Source: Dyadobacter sp. CY323 (GTDB lineage: Bacteria > Bacteroidota > Bacteroidia > Cytophagales > Spirosomataceae). From it: DNA of 64,000 nt. Below, piece after piece: positions 34,686 to 43,769 of the stretch. Every line of letters begins with the position of its first letter. The stretch's first letter is position 1. The translations under genes were made by a program, and so were the position numbers. The notes under the pieces were generated by a model that searched no databases, was not told where the DNA came from, and saw nothing but the letters and a program-made list of their open reading frames with translations. Where the stretch lies: contig NZ_JAJUXH010000010.1 of assembly GCF_021390245.1 (NCBI RefSeq), forward strand, positions 186,001 to 250,000. The letters run 5' to 3'.

Positions 34686-37600
34686 TCAATTTGAGCCCGA
34701 CATCTCTCGTAAAATATTTCTCGCCTCATCAATATTCCGGACATCTTCACAGATCAGTATCAGTTTCCCCTTTTGGTCTTTAAATGAGATCTGTTTCGGG
34801 TGTTTTTTGATGTAATCAATGACCTGTCCGAACTTGGCTGACTGGAAAAATTCGTCATTCTGCGAAGTAACGAAGTATCCTTTCATTGTATTGCTCTTCA
34901 AAGTTAGTTTTTCGAAGTGCAAAATCTCTGCTTCCCAGCGCAAACGAACCGTTTTCAATAAATCCTGAACCTCAGAAGGAACCGGCCCGAAACGGTCCAG
35001 AATTTCCTTTTCAAATTTCGCCAGTTCTTCCTCCGTCTCGATATTGTCAAGGCGGGTATATAACGACAGTCTTTCCGAAATATTTTTAACATAATTGTCC
35101 GGAATCAAAGTCGCGAAATCGGTCTCGATCTGCGTGTCGGGAACCAGCTTGGCAGGGAGTCCCAATGCAGATGAAAACAGGTCTTTAAACTCATTATTTT
35201 TCAACTCCTGAACTGCCTCATCGAGCATTTTGTGATACAACTCATATCCCAGATCATTCACAAAACCACTTTGTTCTGCCCCGAGCAAATTACCCGCACC
35301 ACGGATATCCAAATCCCGCATCGCTACCTTAAAGCCATCGCCAAGCTCCGAAAACTCTTCCAGCGTCTGTAAACGTTTCCGCGAATCACTAGCCAGAGTC
35401 GATGCGGATGGTGTCAAAAGATAACAGAATGCCTTCCGGTTCGAACGGCCGACCCTGCCCCGCATCTGGTGCAGATCAGATAACCCGAACATGTGCGCTG
35501 AATTGATAATAATGGTATTCGCATTCGCAATGTCAATTCCCGACTCAATGATGTTGGTGGAAACCAGCACGTCATATTCTCCCTCAATGAAACTGACCAT
35601 TACCTTTTCCAGCTTATCACCTTCCATTTGTCCGTGGGCGACGCCGATCCGCACATCCGGAACAAGTCTCAAAATGATATTGGCAATCGACTCGATGTCA
35701 TTCACCCGGTTATGCACAAAGAAAACCTGCCCGCCGCGCTGAACTTCAAAGCTGATCGCGTCGCGGATAAATTCTTCACTGAATGTATGAACTTCGGTAG
35801 TGACCGGCTGGCGGTTTGGCGGTGGTGTCGCGATAACCGAAAGGTCACGTGCGCCCATTAATGAGAAATGCAAGGTTCTTGGAATCGGCGTCGCAGTCAA
35901 TGTAAGAACATCCACATTCACCCGCATTTCCTTCAACCGGTCCTTCGCTTTTACGCCAAATTTTTGTTCCTCATCGATCACCAGCAAACCCAGGTCTTTG
36001 AATTTCACATCTTTATTCAGAATCCGATGGGTACCTATTAAAATATCCACTTTGCCTTCCTCCGCTTCCTTCAACGTTTCCTTAATATCCTTTGTCGATT
36101 TGAAACGGTTGATATAACCCACTTTTACAGGAAAATCGGCAAGTCGTTCGCTGAACGTTTTGAAATGCTGCATTGCAAGAATGGTGGTAGGAACAAGTAC
36201 TGCCACTTGTTTACTGTCACAAACCGCTTTAAATGCCGCCCGGATCGCAATTTCTGTTTTACCAAAACCTACATCGCCGCAAACCAGTCTGTCCATTGGG
36301 TTTGGCTTTTCCATATCGTCTTTCACATTGCTCGTCGCTGTCGCCTGATCGGGAGTATCCTCATATATGAAAGAAGATTCCAGCTCTGCTTGCATGTAAT
36401 TGTCCGGTGAAAATGGGAAACCGGGTGCCTGGCGGCGTTGCGCATAAAGTGCGATGAGCTCGTGAGCAATGTCTTTAAGCTGCTTCTTAACCTTCGATTT
36501 CTTAGCATCCCAATCGCCGGAACCGAGCTTGCTCATGGCCGGTGGCGTCCCTTCCTTGCCCGTATACTTGGCGATTTTATGAAGGTTGTGCACACTCACA
36601 TACAACAAATCATTGTCGCGGTAAATCAACCGGATTGCTTCCTGCTCTTTCCCATTCACATCCTTCCGTTCCAAACCTGCAAATCGTCCGATGCCGTAAT
36701 CGACGTGCGTTACAAAGTCACCCGGCTGCAAGGTTTTGAGCTCTTTTAGCGTGATGGCTTTGGATTTAGTAAACTTTTCTTTCAGCCTGTATTTGTAAAA
36801 ACGGGCAAAAATCTGGTGATCCGTGTAGCAGGCAACCTTCACATTGTCATCCACAAAACCTTCCCGCAACGAAATATGCATCGGCCGGAACTTCACAAAA
36901 GGATCGAGGTCTTCGAAAATGCGTTCCAATCGGTCGAGCTGCTTGGGTTGCTCGGACGCAATGATATTTACATATCCTTTTGATTGATTCTCAGACAGAT
37001 CGTCCAACAATCGTTTGAAATCCTTATTAAATGAAGGCTGCGGTTTGGAAGAATACGGAAGCTTAACCTCCGTTTTGAAATAGGATTTTTTACCAAACTC
37101 CACTGTTTTAAACTGCTTCACCTGGTTCAAAAACCCTCGTCTCGTTTCAAACAGGTCCTGCGGGTTCGACACGATCTGAATGCCGCCACTTGTCACTTCC
37201 TGCAATGCTTTTTCGGCCCGTTCAAAACAGTTTTCAATCACTTCCAATGTCAGTTCCACATCTTTAAACCAGATGGTTGTATCCGACGGAAGAAAGTTCA
37301 GAAACGATTCCCGCGTTTCCTGGGAAAGCTTCTGCTGGATATTCGGGACAATGTTGATTTGCTTCGCCGATTCTATGGAAAGCTGCGTATCCGGATCAAA
37401 AGAGCGGATACTTTCAACTTCATCTCCAAACAATTCGATACGAAAAGGATGCTCGTTTGCAAACGAGAAAACGTCCACTATTCCCCCGCGAATGGAAAAC
37501 TGTCCTGCCTCGAAAACGAAGTCAGTGATCTCAAACCCGTAGTTCCCAAGAAATTCCGAGAGAAATGCCGGATCCAGTTTCTCCCCCACTTTTACAGAAA

Positions 37601-38039
37601 ACGTGTTGGCCTTGAGTGATCTTTTGTTAATAACCTTCTCAAATAATGCTTCCGGATACGTCACAAGCTGAATCGGCGTCGAGCGGCCCACATTAAGCTT
37701 GTTCAGGATCTCCCCGCGCATCAAAACGTTCGCATTATCGACTTCTTCGTAGTGATAGGGACGTTTGTAGGAAGTCGGGTAAAACAGAACTTCCGTTTTT
37801 CCGAGCAGATTTTGAAAATCATTCTGGAAATAAGCCGCTTCCTCGCGATCGCTCAAAATATATAATGCCGGACCTTTTTTGCGCTGTTGAATGGATGCAG
37901 TGATGACTGCATCCAGGCTTCCAACCAATCCTTTAATCTGAATATGTTCCGCCTCGGCATTTTTGGAGGCAATTTGGGAGACGAGCAAGTCAAGGTAACT
38001 GTCGCCTCCGTATAGTGTCAATAAGTCTTTAACTTCCAA
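34686..38039 (-). CDS. mfd: Transcription-repair coupling factor Mfd
   Basis: A 1117-residue SF2 translocase that removes stalled RNA polymerase and recruits UvrA. UvrB-like N-terminal domains (about 30-330), RNAP-interacting domain near 440-520 (TLQPGDFVTHVDYGIGRFAG), Walker A CGDVGFGKTEIAIRAAFKA, DEEQ box VIDEEQKFG, and TATPIPRTLHFSLMGARDLS. The C-terminal TRCF domain ends MSGSN. The start is a TTG at 38039, preceded directly by an in-frame TAA, with the next ATG far inside; the N-terminus MEVKDLLTLYGGDSYL looks complete, so TTG is the likely start. Divergent from pnuC. Confidence 0.96.
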   Translation of the reverse strand: MEVKDLLTLYGGDSYLDLLVSQIASKNAEAEHIQIKGLVGSLDAVITASIQQRKKGPALYILSDREEAAYFQNDFQNLLGKTEVLFYPTSYKRPYHYEEVDNANVLMRGEILNKLNVGRSTPIQLVTYPEALFEKVINKRSLKANTFSVKVGEKLDPAFLSEFLGNYGFEITDFVFEAGQFSIRGGIVDVFSFANEHPFRIELFGDEVESIRSFDPDTQLSIESAKQINIVPNIQQKLSQETRESFLNFLPSDTTIWFKDVELTLEVIENCFERAEKALQEVTSGGIQIVSNPQDLFETRRGFLNQVKQFKTVEFGKKSYFKTEVKLPYSSKPQPSFNKDFKRLLDDLSENQSKGYVNIIASEQPKQLDRLERIFEDLDPFVKFRPMHISLREGFVDDNVKVACYTDHQIFARFYKYRLKEKFTKSKAITLKELKTLQPGDFVTHVDYGIGRFAGLERKDVNGKEQEAIRLIYRDNDLLYVSVHNLHKIAKYTGKEGTPPAMSKLGSGDWDAKKSKVKKQLKDIAHELIALYAQRRQAPGFPFSPDNYMQAELESSFIYEDTPDQATATSNVKDDMEKPNPMDRLVCGDVGFGKTEIAIRAAFKAVCDSKQVAVLVPTTILAMQHFKTFSERLADFPVKVGYINRFKSTKDIKETLKEAEEGKVDILIGTHRILNKDVKFKDLGLLVIDEEQKFGVKAKDRLKEMRVNVDVLTLTATPIPRTLHFSLMGARDLSVIATPPPNRQPVTTEVHTFSEEFIRDAISFEVQRGGQVFFVHNRVNDIESIANIILRLVPDVRIGVAHGQMEGDKLEKVMVSFIEGEYDVLVSTNIIESGIDIANANTIIINSAHMFGLSDLHQMRGRVGRSNRKAFCYLLTPSASTLASDSRKRLQTLEEFSELGDGFKVAMRDLDIRGAGNLLGAEQSGFVNDLGYELYHKMLDEAVQELKNNEFKDLFSSALGLPAKLVPDTQIETDFATLIPDNYVKNISERLSLYTRLDNIETEEELAKFEKEILDRFGPVPSEVQDLLKTVRLRWEAEILHFEKLTLKSNTMKGYFVTSQNDEFFQSAKFGQVIDYIKKHPKQISFKDQKGKLILICEDVRNIDEARNILREMSGSN

Positions 38040-38056
38040 TTAATTCAAAAGTAAAT

Positions 38057-38130
38057 GGGCTGATCCATCGGCAGCCCCGTAGTGAATGTAAACGCAAAAA
38101 GCCGTTCCGGGAAAATTTCCCGACCGGCAA
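38057..38130. promoter_or_regulatory. Two hairpins between mfd and pnuC
   Basis: GGGCTG (38057 on) pairs with CAGCCC ending near 38077. A second hairpin has the 15-base core CGGGAAAATTTCCCG (38108-38122) inside GCCG...CGGC arms. On the minus strand the second hairpin ends with TTTTT, so it is terminator-like within the mfd leader. Function unknown; could be mfd attenuation or an operator. Confidence 0.4.
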
Positions 38131-38233
38131 AAAAAAGATAACAACAGTTTTGAGACTTTTGTTTTCCTGCTGCAAAAATAGGCCTGAAATCCGGTTAATC
38201 ATTTAGTTTTACAAATTACGATTTCATTAATTC

Positions 38234-38851
38234 ATGATCGACTGGCTGAACAAAACCCTCACTTTTGGCGCATTTACCAGTTCACCGTTAGAAATTCTGG
38301 GTTTCATAACCGGCGCGGGCTATGTTTATCTCAACACGCGCCAGAATGTATGGGCATGGTTTGTCGGGATCCTTAATGCTATTTTATATGCTGCGGTTTT
38401 CTGGCAGGTAAGGCTTTATGCCGATATGGGATTGCAGGGTTATTATTTCGTAACAAGCATTTACGGCTGGTGGATGTGGAAATTTGGCGGACAAAATCAC
38501 GATGGTATCCGCGTTACCAGTACACCTTTGAAATTATACCCCATTTTTGGGTTCATTTTTATCACCGTAACGATTCTGTGGGGATTTCTGCTAAATCGTT
38601 TTACGGACGCCAGCTTATCATACGCTGATTCCGCATTAACAATCGCCAGCCTGATCGGCCAATGGATGCTGGCACGGAAGTATCTCGAAAACTGGATCAT
38701 CTGGATCGTCGCCGACGCTTGCTACGCAGCCATGTATTTTTACAAATCCCTGCATTTAACCGCCATTTTATACGCCGTATTCACCTTACTCGCCGTGATT
38801 GGGTACCTGCGGTGGAAAAGGGATGTGGGAAATGTCGCTAGGGGTTATTAG
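38234..38851 (+). CDS. pnuC: PnuC-family vitamin-precursor transporter
   Basis: A 205-residue membrane protein with about seven predicted helices, family motifs NVWAWFVGILNAILYAAVFW, GYYFVTSIYGWWMWKFGG and IWIVADACYAAMYFYKSLHL. PnuC takes up nicotinamide riboside; related Bacteroidota proteins (PnuT) carry thiamine and are normally under a TPP riboswitch. No THI-box (CUGAGA / ACCUGA) is present in the 194 bases upstream, which favours nicotinamide riboside but does not settle it. No nadR-like kinase is adjacent. Confidence 0.88.
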   Translation: MIDWLNKTLTFGAFTSSPLEILGFITGAGYVYLNTRQNVWAWFVGILNAILYAAVFWQVRLYADMGLQGYYFVTSIYGWWMWKFGGQNHDGIRVTSTPLKLYPIFGFIFITVTILWGFLLNRFTDASLSYADSALTIASLIGQWMLARKYLENWIIWIVADACYAAMYFYKSLHLTAILYAVFTLLAVIGYLRWKRDVGNVARGY

Positions 38852-38852
38852 G

Positions 38853-38938
38853 AGTCATTGGGTCATTAATTGTCACTTGTTGTTTAAATAAAAAAACTAC
38901 AAATGACCTAATGACTATCAATGACTACAAATGACAAA
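38853..38938. repeat. AATGAC-type inverted repeat element
   Basis: AGTCATTGGGTCATT (38853-38867) faces AATGACCTAATGACT (38902-38916), 14 of 15 complementary. Units of 8, 10 and 10 bases follow on each side (AATGACCT, AATGACTATC, AATGACTACA). Same core sequence and 10-base step as the larger element at 52232-52465. It fills the convergent gap between pnuC and the hypothetical gene. Confidence 0.7.
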
Positions 38939-38947
38939 TCTCCTCCT

Positions 38948-39391
38948 TCACCCAAGATTTGCAAACGGAATCTCCTGACTTTCGAGCAGTGATTTGATGC
39001 GTGCGGAGTCCTGAAAAACGATTTTGAGATCTTTTCTAACGATATCCTCGTCGTCTTCCACCCATTTCCAGTCTTCAGCCGTCGCGTCGAGCACGTCGAT
39101 AATAGCCAGTATTTTTTCTTCTGATTTTTCTTTGGAAAGCCATTCGGCAGAGTTACTAATGTAAACAATAACCTGCTCTTCCTCGATCCATTGAAGATCA
39201 TTCAGTACTGCATCAAACACTTCCAAATTTTTGACAGGCTCCTCCTCGAAATGCATAGCATTCGGAATCTCATCATAGAATTCCTTGATGGTTGCCGTTT
39301 TTTTCCCGTCCACCCAGGCAATGAATGCATTTGGGAAATTTTTCTTGATATCTGATCCGTCTGCCGCAATCAGGAAATGTGCGATTTTCAT
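38948..39391 (-). CDS. Hypothetical acidic protein
   Basis: A 147-residue acidic soluble protein that I do not recognise. It has no signal peptide or membrane segment. Notable stretches are IAHFLIAADGSDIKKNFP and the very acidic WKWVEDDEDIVRKDL near residue 110. It follows the TIM-barrel gene by two bases (TAG-CT-ATG), so is almost certainly co-translated with it and is the last gene of the planctomycete-type cluster. Its N-terminal layout (short beta strand, helix, FEEEP...EVFDAVLNDLQWI) could fit a barstar-like fold, but this is a weak impression. Confidence 0.6.
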   Translation of the reverse strand: MKIAHFLIAADGSDIKKNFPNAFIAWVDGKKTATIKEFYDEIPNAMHFEEEPVKNLEVFDAVLNDLQWIEEEQVIVYISNSAEWLSKEKSEEKILAIIDVLDATAEDWKWVEDDEDIVRKDLKIVFQDSARIKSLLESQEIPFANLG

Positions 39392-39393
39392 AG

Positions 39394-40320
39394 CTATGAT
39401 TTGATATAACGCTTTCTTAATAAATGCATCATGTGCACATTAATCGCCCATTGGTCGGCGAGAGGCTGGTGCGTGAATGGTACCGTCGGCAAATAGTTGG
39501 GCGGCCCGAATTCGGTTAATACCGTCAATGTTTCACCACTTTTGACTTTGTGCGCGACTACTTCATCCCACCAGGCCAGATGCGCCTTTACCGCCGCTTC
39601 CCATTCCGGCGCTCGCGGATCGTTCACCTGCGGACCTTCCTCGTGGCCAATCCGTGAATGAATGTGCCCGACTCTCGATAATGCCAATTTCACCGTTTCC
39701 TGCTGGTCAGCGAGCAAAGTTTCGTGCACATTGCACCAATGCGAAATGTCTAAGGTAAGTCGCAGCTGAGGATTTTTTTCGATAAAATTTCTTGTAATGT
39801 GAGCGGCAAAAAGCATTCTCCCGCGATGTGTTTCGTGGTAAATCGGAATGCCGGTTTTAGCCGAAACTTCGGAAGTATGATCTATAAAAGCCTTGTTTTG
39901 CTCATAAGTAAAATAATCCCGCCCGCTATGACAATTCACATACAACGGTTTCATCGGAAATTCGGTGGTCGCGGCATTGATCTGTTTCTTAAACCCGTCC
40001 AGATGTGCTGCATAATCCGGGGCGGCGGAGCCACACAAAAACCCGACTTCCAGGTCATACTTTTTCAAAGCAGCCAGTAATTCATTTCGCTTTTCCGGGT
40101 TGCCCTGCCACCAGATTTCCATGCCATCATAACCTTCCTTTTTCAGAGCTGCGCAAAAGGCATCGGTATTTCCCACAAAGCCCCAGTTTGTTCCCAACAC
40201 CTTCAAAGACAATTTGTCTGCAAACTGCACAGGTGCTGCATTCGCATCAGCAAATGTTTCAAAACCCGTTAAAACACCCGCCGTCGCGAGAGCAGTATTC
40301 ATAAAATTCCGCCGATCCAT
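39394..40320 (-). CDS. Tat-exported TIM-barrel sugar isomerase-like protein
   Basis: A 308-residue xylose-isomerase-like TIM barrel (AP endonuclease family 2). N-terminal twin-arginine signal MDRRNFMNTALATAGVLTGF predicts export in folded form. Metal-ligand motifs are in order: WWQGN near 75, YVNCHSGRDYF near 130, HETHRGR near 160, LTLDISHW near 190, HIHSRIGHEEG near 225 and LTEFGPPNY near 285. Although usually labelled sugar phosphate isomerase/epimerase, an exported enzyme is unlikely to act on phosphorylated sugar. Lies 34 bases after the cytochrome/LRR gene and directly before the hypothetical gene. Confidence 0.88.
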   Translation of the reverse strand: MDRRNFMNTALATAGVLTGFETFADANAAPVQFADKLSLKVLGTNWGFVGNTDAFCAALKKEGYDGMEIWWQGNPEKRNELLAALKKYDLEVGFLCGSAAPDYAAHLDGFKKQINAATTEFPMKPLYVNCHSGRDYFTYEQNKAFIDHTSEVSAKTGIPIYHETHRGRMLFAAHITRNFIEKNPQLRLTLDISHWCNVHETLLADQQETVKLALSRVGHIHSRIGHEEGPQVNDPRAPEWEAAVKAHLAWWDEVVAHKVKSGETLTVLTEFGPPNYLPTVPFTHQPLADQWAINVHMMHLLRKRYIKS

Positions 40321-40354
40321 TTCGTATCTGGTAACTCTTGATGTTGATTACTTA

Positions 40355-41851
40355 TTAAAGCTTTTTGGTTTCCGGTTTGATCGCAGTAGTATCTCCGGCT
40401 TTTAAAAACGCCGCCACCGCAGCCTCAGTAAATCCATTAACCACCGACAAACCAGGATTTTGCCTGCTTACCTGACTTACCGCGCTATCCGTTACGGCCG
40501 ATTGCCAAACGTACACAGATCTTAATCCTTTAATGCCTGCGATTCCTCTCAATCCTTCGTCCCCCACTTTTGTGTCTACTACATTCAGATATTCCAGGAG
40601 TTTGACGCCTTTTAATGCATGTACACCCTTATCTGAAATACCAGTATGTTCCAAATGCAGCTTATTGAGGTTAGGGAATTTTGCGATCTGTTCCAGAGCC
40701 GCGTCGGTAATTTTGGTATCCCCCAGTTTGAGCCACGCAATCTGTGTTGAAACCGGTTTGAGTAACTCCATTTGCTTATCGTCAAAATTCGGCGCATTCA
40801 CCGCACTCACTTCAATGAGATTCTGATCCTGAGATAACGTATTCACAATGAGCCCAGCTTTCCTCAATGATGCAATTGCCTGCTCGCTCGCTGGCTCTAC
40901 CTTCACATTTGCGATGGCCGATTCCTGTTTGACCGGTTTGCCGGGAGCGGCACCTTTGCTCAAAGAAGCCAATGCAGGCGTTACGGCCTCATTCGTTTTC
41001 AGTTCCGAAACTTTTTTATCAGCCGGCGCACCCTGGTCGATCCACCACGAAAGTAATGTGATCTGGTCTGGGGTTAACTGCGGTTTGCCTTTCGGAGGCA
41101 TATGGTCGTCGTCACTTTCGTCGAGCAGGCACCGTTTGATCAGGTCACTTTCGGAACCTTTACCCGGAAGTAAAGCGGGTCCGCCTTCGCCGCCTTTTAA
41201 TAGTAATGCAAGCTGATCTACCCGCAAATCCCCTTTTTGCTTGTTTGCATTGTGGCATTGCGCGCATCGCGCCTGCAAAATCGGCTGCACAATGTCATCG
41301 TAAACCAATGCCTGCTGCACATTGGCGATTGGCTTAATTTCGTCCGCTTTCTCCTGAATGGGAGGCATTCCAGCCAGTCCGCGGAACGGTTCCGGTGTAT
41401 ATTGTGTGAGGTATCCCTGCCCGTGCGTCAGTGAGCCACCATCGTGACCCGCGGTTAAAGTAAGTACTGTCGCCAGTAAAAATGCGGGGAGATAAATGAC
41501 CGAGCTAAACGGAATTTTCGCCCCCAAACGCTCCGATTTGATCAACCACGCAATCCAGGCGAAAACAGCGACACCGATGCCCTGCCACATGTGGTTATCC
41601 AACAATTCGATATCATAACCTCCACCCAGAGATAAAAGATACCCGCAAATGCAGGCAATCGTAGCGCCTACCGCAGACACAAACAGGATAAACCGGATGG
41701 TACTTTCCTGCACCGGGACTTTACCAGTCCGCCGCCCGATTTCCAGCAAAGCCGCAAGCAATAGAAAGCCGATTGGAAAATGCACCAGTGCCGGGTGGAA
41801 CCTGCCAATAAAAATGGTCCAGGAAGATGCCTGAAGAAGGGTATAAAACAT
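40355..41851 (-). CDS. DUF2231 - cytochrome c - LRR membrane protein
   Basis: A 498-residue three-part protein. Residues 15-135 form about four membrane helices of the DUF2231 type (FHPALVHFPIGFLLLAALLE). Residues 180-285 are a planctomycete-type cytochrome c domain with the haem motif CAQCH at 196-200 and the likely Met ligand in HMPPKGKPQLT near 259. Residues about 345-470 are leucine-rich repeats (LNKLHLEHTGISDKGVHALK, LEYLNVVDTKVGDEGLRGI). Topology suggests an inner-membrane anchor with periplasmic haem and LRR. Probably an electron-transfer component for the cluster; the LRR may bind a partner or substrate. Confidence 0.88.
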   Translation of the reverse strand: MFYTLLQASSWTIFIGRFHPALVHFPIGFLLLAALLEIGRRTGKVPVQESTIRFILFVSAVGATIACICGYLLSLGGGYDIELLDNHMWQGIGVAVFAWIAWLIKSERLGAKIPFSSVIYLPAFLLATVLTLTAGHDGGSLTHGQGYLTQYTPEPFRGLAGMPPIQEKADEIKPIANVQQALVYDDIVQPILQARCAQCHNANKQKGDLRVDQLALLLKGGEGGPALLPGKGSESDLIKRCLLDESDDDHMPPKGKPQLTPDQITLLSWWIDQGAPADKKVSELKTNEAVTPALASLSKGAAPGKPVKQESAIANVKVEPASEQAIASLRKAGLIVNTLSQDQNLIEVSAVNAPNFDDKQMELLKPVSTQIAWLKLGDTKITDAALEQIAKFPNLNKLHLEHTGISDKGVHALKGVKLLEYLNVVDTKVGDEGLRGIAGIKGLRSVYVWQSAVTDSAVSQVSRQNPGLSVVNGFTEAAVAAFLKAGDTTAIKPETKKL

Positions 41852-41895
41852 TCTGATGATCAGGGTTTAATCTAAAATCGAATAGGTAGCATCTT

Positions 41896-42216
41896 CTATA
41901 ACCTGAAAACCTCGCGGCAGCTGATTGCTTTGGGGGAGTTATCCTCATTTACTTCCATGATGTCCGCCATATGGTCCCACCATTTTTTCATGATCGGCAG
42001 GCCGGACAAGGTCGAAGTTGTTTCACCTTCACCAAGTTTTTGAAATGCAAAAAGTGCAAGACTTACCGGGTCAAGAAAAATATAATACTCCTTTATCCCG
42101 GCATTAATAAGTAGTTCGGAAAGCTCCGGCCAGATTTCGTCGTGACGCTTTTGATATTCTGTCTCAAAACCCGGTTTTAGTTGCATCCGGAATGCCTTCA
42201 CAAAATTGTTATCCAT
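41896..42216 (-). CDS. rhaM: L-rhamnose mutarotase-like protein
   Basis: A 106-residue protein of the RhaM family (dimeric alpha-beta barrel) that interconverts alpha and beta L-rhamnose. Family motifs: FRMQLKPGFETEYQKRHDEI, IKEYYIFLDP, and MKKWWDHMADIM with the conserved Trp-Trp. No signal peptide, so cytoplasmic. No rhaA, rhaB or rhaD nearby, so the true sugar is uncertain. Its place between DUF1501 and the cytochrome/LRR gene supports a sugar substrate for the cluster. Confidence 0.9.
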   Translation of the reverse strand: MDNNFVKAFRMQLKPGFETEYQKRHDEIWPELSELLINAGIKEYYIFLDPVSLALFAFQKLGEGETTSTLSGLPIMKKWWDHMADIMEVNEDNSPKAISCREVFRL

Positions 42217-42229
42217 TTAAAATCAATGA

Positions 42230-43705
42230 TTACGCAACTATTTCTTTAACTACTTTTCCTTCGGTATCAGTCAGCCGGAAGTTTCTTCCCTGGAATGGAT
42301 AGGTAAATTTTTCATGATTGAAACCCATTAAATGCAGGATCGTTGCCTGCAAATCATGCACATGAACCCGGTTTTTTACCCCATAATAACCCAACTCATC
42401 AGTTTCTCCGTGAGAATACCCTTGTTTCACTCCTCCGCCGGCCATCCACATCGTGAATGCATCCAAATGGTGGTCGCGGCCCATAAATGGCATTACCAAC
42501 CCATTCCGGTTTTCCTGCATCGGCGTTCTTCCAAATTCCGCTCCCCAGATAATCAGGGTTTCTTCCAACAATCCGCGCATTTTAAGGTCTTTGATCAACG
42601 CAGCAACCGGCTGATCCGATTCACGGCATTTCTTGCGCAAACCACCTTCTACATTGTGATCCTTCGAGGTACCATGACCATCCCAGCCCCAGTCGAAAAG
42701 CTGCACAAAACGCACGTCATTTTCAACCAGTTTCCGCGCTAAAAGGCAGTTCATGGCAAACGTACCTTCGCCTGGTTTAACCCCATACATATCCAAAATA
42801 AACTGCGGCTCCTTCGAAACATCCATCACTTCCGGCACCGACATTTGCATCCGGAAAGCCATTTCGTACTGACTAATGCGGGTCAGGATTTCCGGATCCT
42901 GCACCTCCTCGTAAGTCTGCCGGTTGATTTCATTGATGGCATCGATGGTTTGCTTGCGCATATCACGGTTCATTCCATTCGGATCGCTCACATACAACAC
43001 CGGATCGCCACCTGTCCTGCATTGAACTCCCTGATATACAGACGGTAAAAAACCACTCCCATAAACACTTTTCCCGGCATCGGGCTGCTGGCCGCCGGAA
43101 GCGAGTACTATAAACCCGGGCAGATTCTGATTCTCCGATCCTAATCCATAAACAGACCATGCTCCCAAACTCGGACGTCCCAGTCTCGCACTTCCCGTAT
43201 GCATCAGCAACTGCGCAGGCGCGTGGTTGAACTGATCGGTATGCATGGCTTTCAGAAAAGTGATTTCGTCCGCCACAGTTTGCAGATAAGGCACATAGTC
43301 AGACATCCAGGCACCGGATTGTCCATACTGGGCAAACTTACTCTGCGGTCCGAGCATTTTCGGAACACCCTGAATGAATGCAAATTTTTTACCTTCCAAA
43401 AACTCCGCCGGACAATCCTGTCCATGGTATTTCAGAAGTTCAGGCTTGTAATCAAACAATTCCAGTTGTGACGGAGCGCCGGCCATGTGAATGTAAATCA
43501 CCCGTTTGGCTTTTGGTAAAAACTGAGGAATGCGGGCATTTGCTGCATCAGAGGCCCCGACGGATTCCGCAGAAGATGAACTGCACGAGCCCAAAAGAGA
43601 TCCCAGCCCAAGCGCCCCCAATCCAAATCCGGCCGATTGCAGGAAATGCCGCCTGGTCTGGCGCTGCAAATCCGCATGTTGAAGTTCTTTTAGTAGCTTT
43701 TCCAT
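42230..43705 (-). CDS. DUF1501 protein, Tat lipoprotein
   Basis: A 491-residue DUF1501 protein, distantly related to the alkaline phosphatase/sulfatase fold. Twin-arginine signal TRRHFLQSAGFGLGALGLG (RR at 18-19) and a lipobox-like Cys41 suggest a Tat-exported lipoprotein. Conserved stretches: IHMAGAPSQLELFDYKPEL, HTDQFNHAPAQLLMHTGS, WDGHGTSKDHN near 365 and WGAEFGRTP near 410, the last two with Asp/His residues that could bind metal. Activity unknown. In planctomycetes DUF1501 genes regularly neighbour DUF1549/DUF1553 genes, as here. Confidence 0.93.
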   Translation of the reverse strand: MEKLLKELQHADLQRQTRRHFLQSAGFGLGALGLGSLLGSCSSSSAESVGASDAANARIPQFLPKAKRVIYIHMAGAPSQLELFDYKPELLKYHGQDCPAEFLEGKKFAFIQGVPKMLGPQSKFAQYGQSGAWMSDYVPYLQTVADEITFLKAMHTDQFNHAPAQLLMHTGSARLGRPSLGAWSVYGLGSENQNLPGFIVLASGGQQPDAGKSVYGSGFLPSVYQGVQCRTGGDPVLYVSDPNGMNRDMRKQTIDAINEINRQTYEEVQDPEILTRISQYEMAFRMQMSVPEVMDVSKEPQFILDMYGVKPGEGTFAMNCLLARKLVENDVRFVQLFDWGWDGHGTSKDHNVEGGLRKKCRESDQPVAALIKDLKMRGLLEETLIIWGAEFGRTPMQENRNGLVMPFMGRDHHLDAFTMWMAGGGVKQGYSHGETDELGYYGVKNRVHVHDLQATILHLMGFNHEKFTYPFQGRNFRLTDTEGKVVKEIVA

Positions 43706-43769
43706 ATTTCTTTGACTAAAATCCCAGGCTAATGATTATCTTTTTCTCTCTTTCTCTTTCTCTTTTTAT

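Noticed and set aside
38041..38233. TPP riboswitch upstream of pnuC
   Set aside because: The CUGAGA and ACCUGA motifs of the THI element are not in the sequence; only plain hairpins are present.
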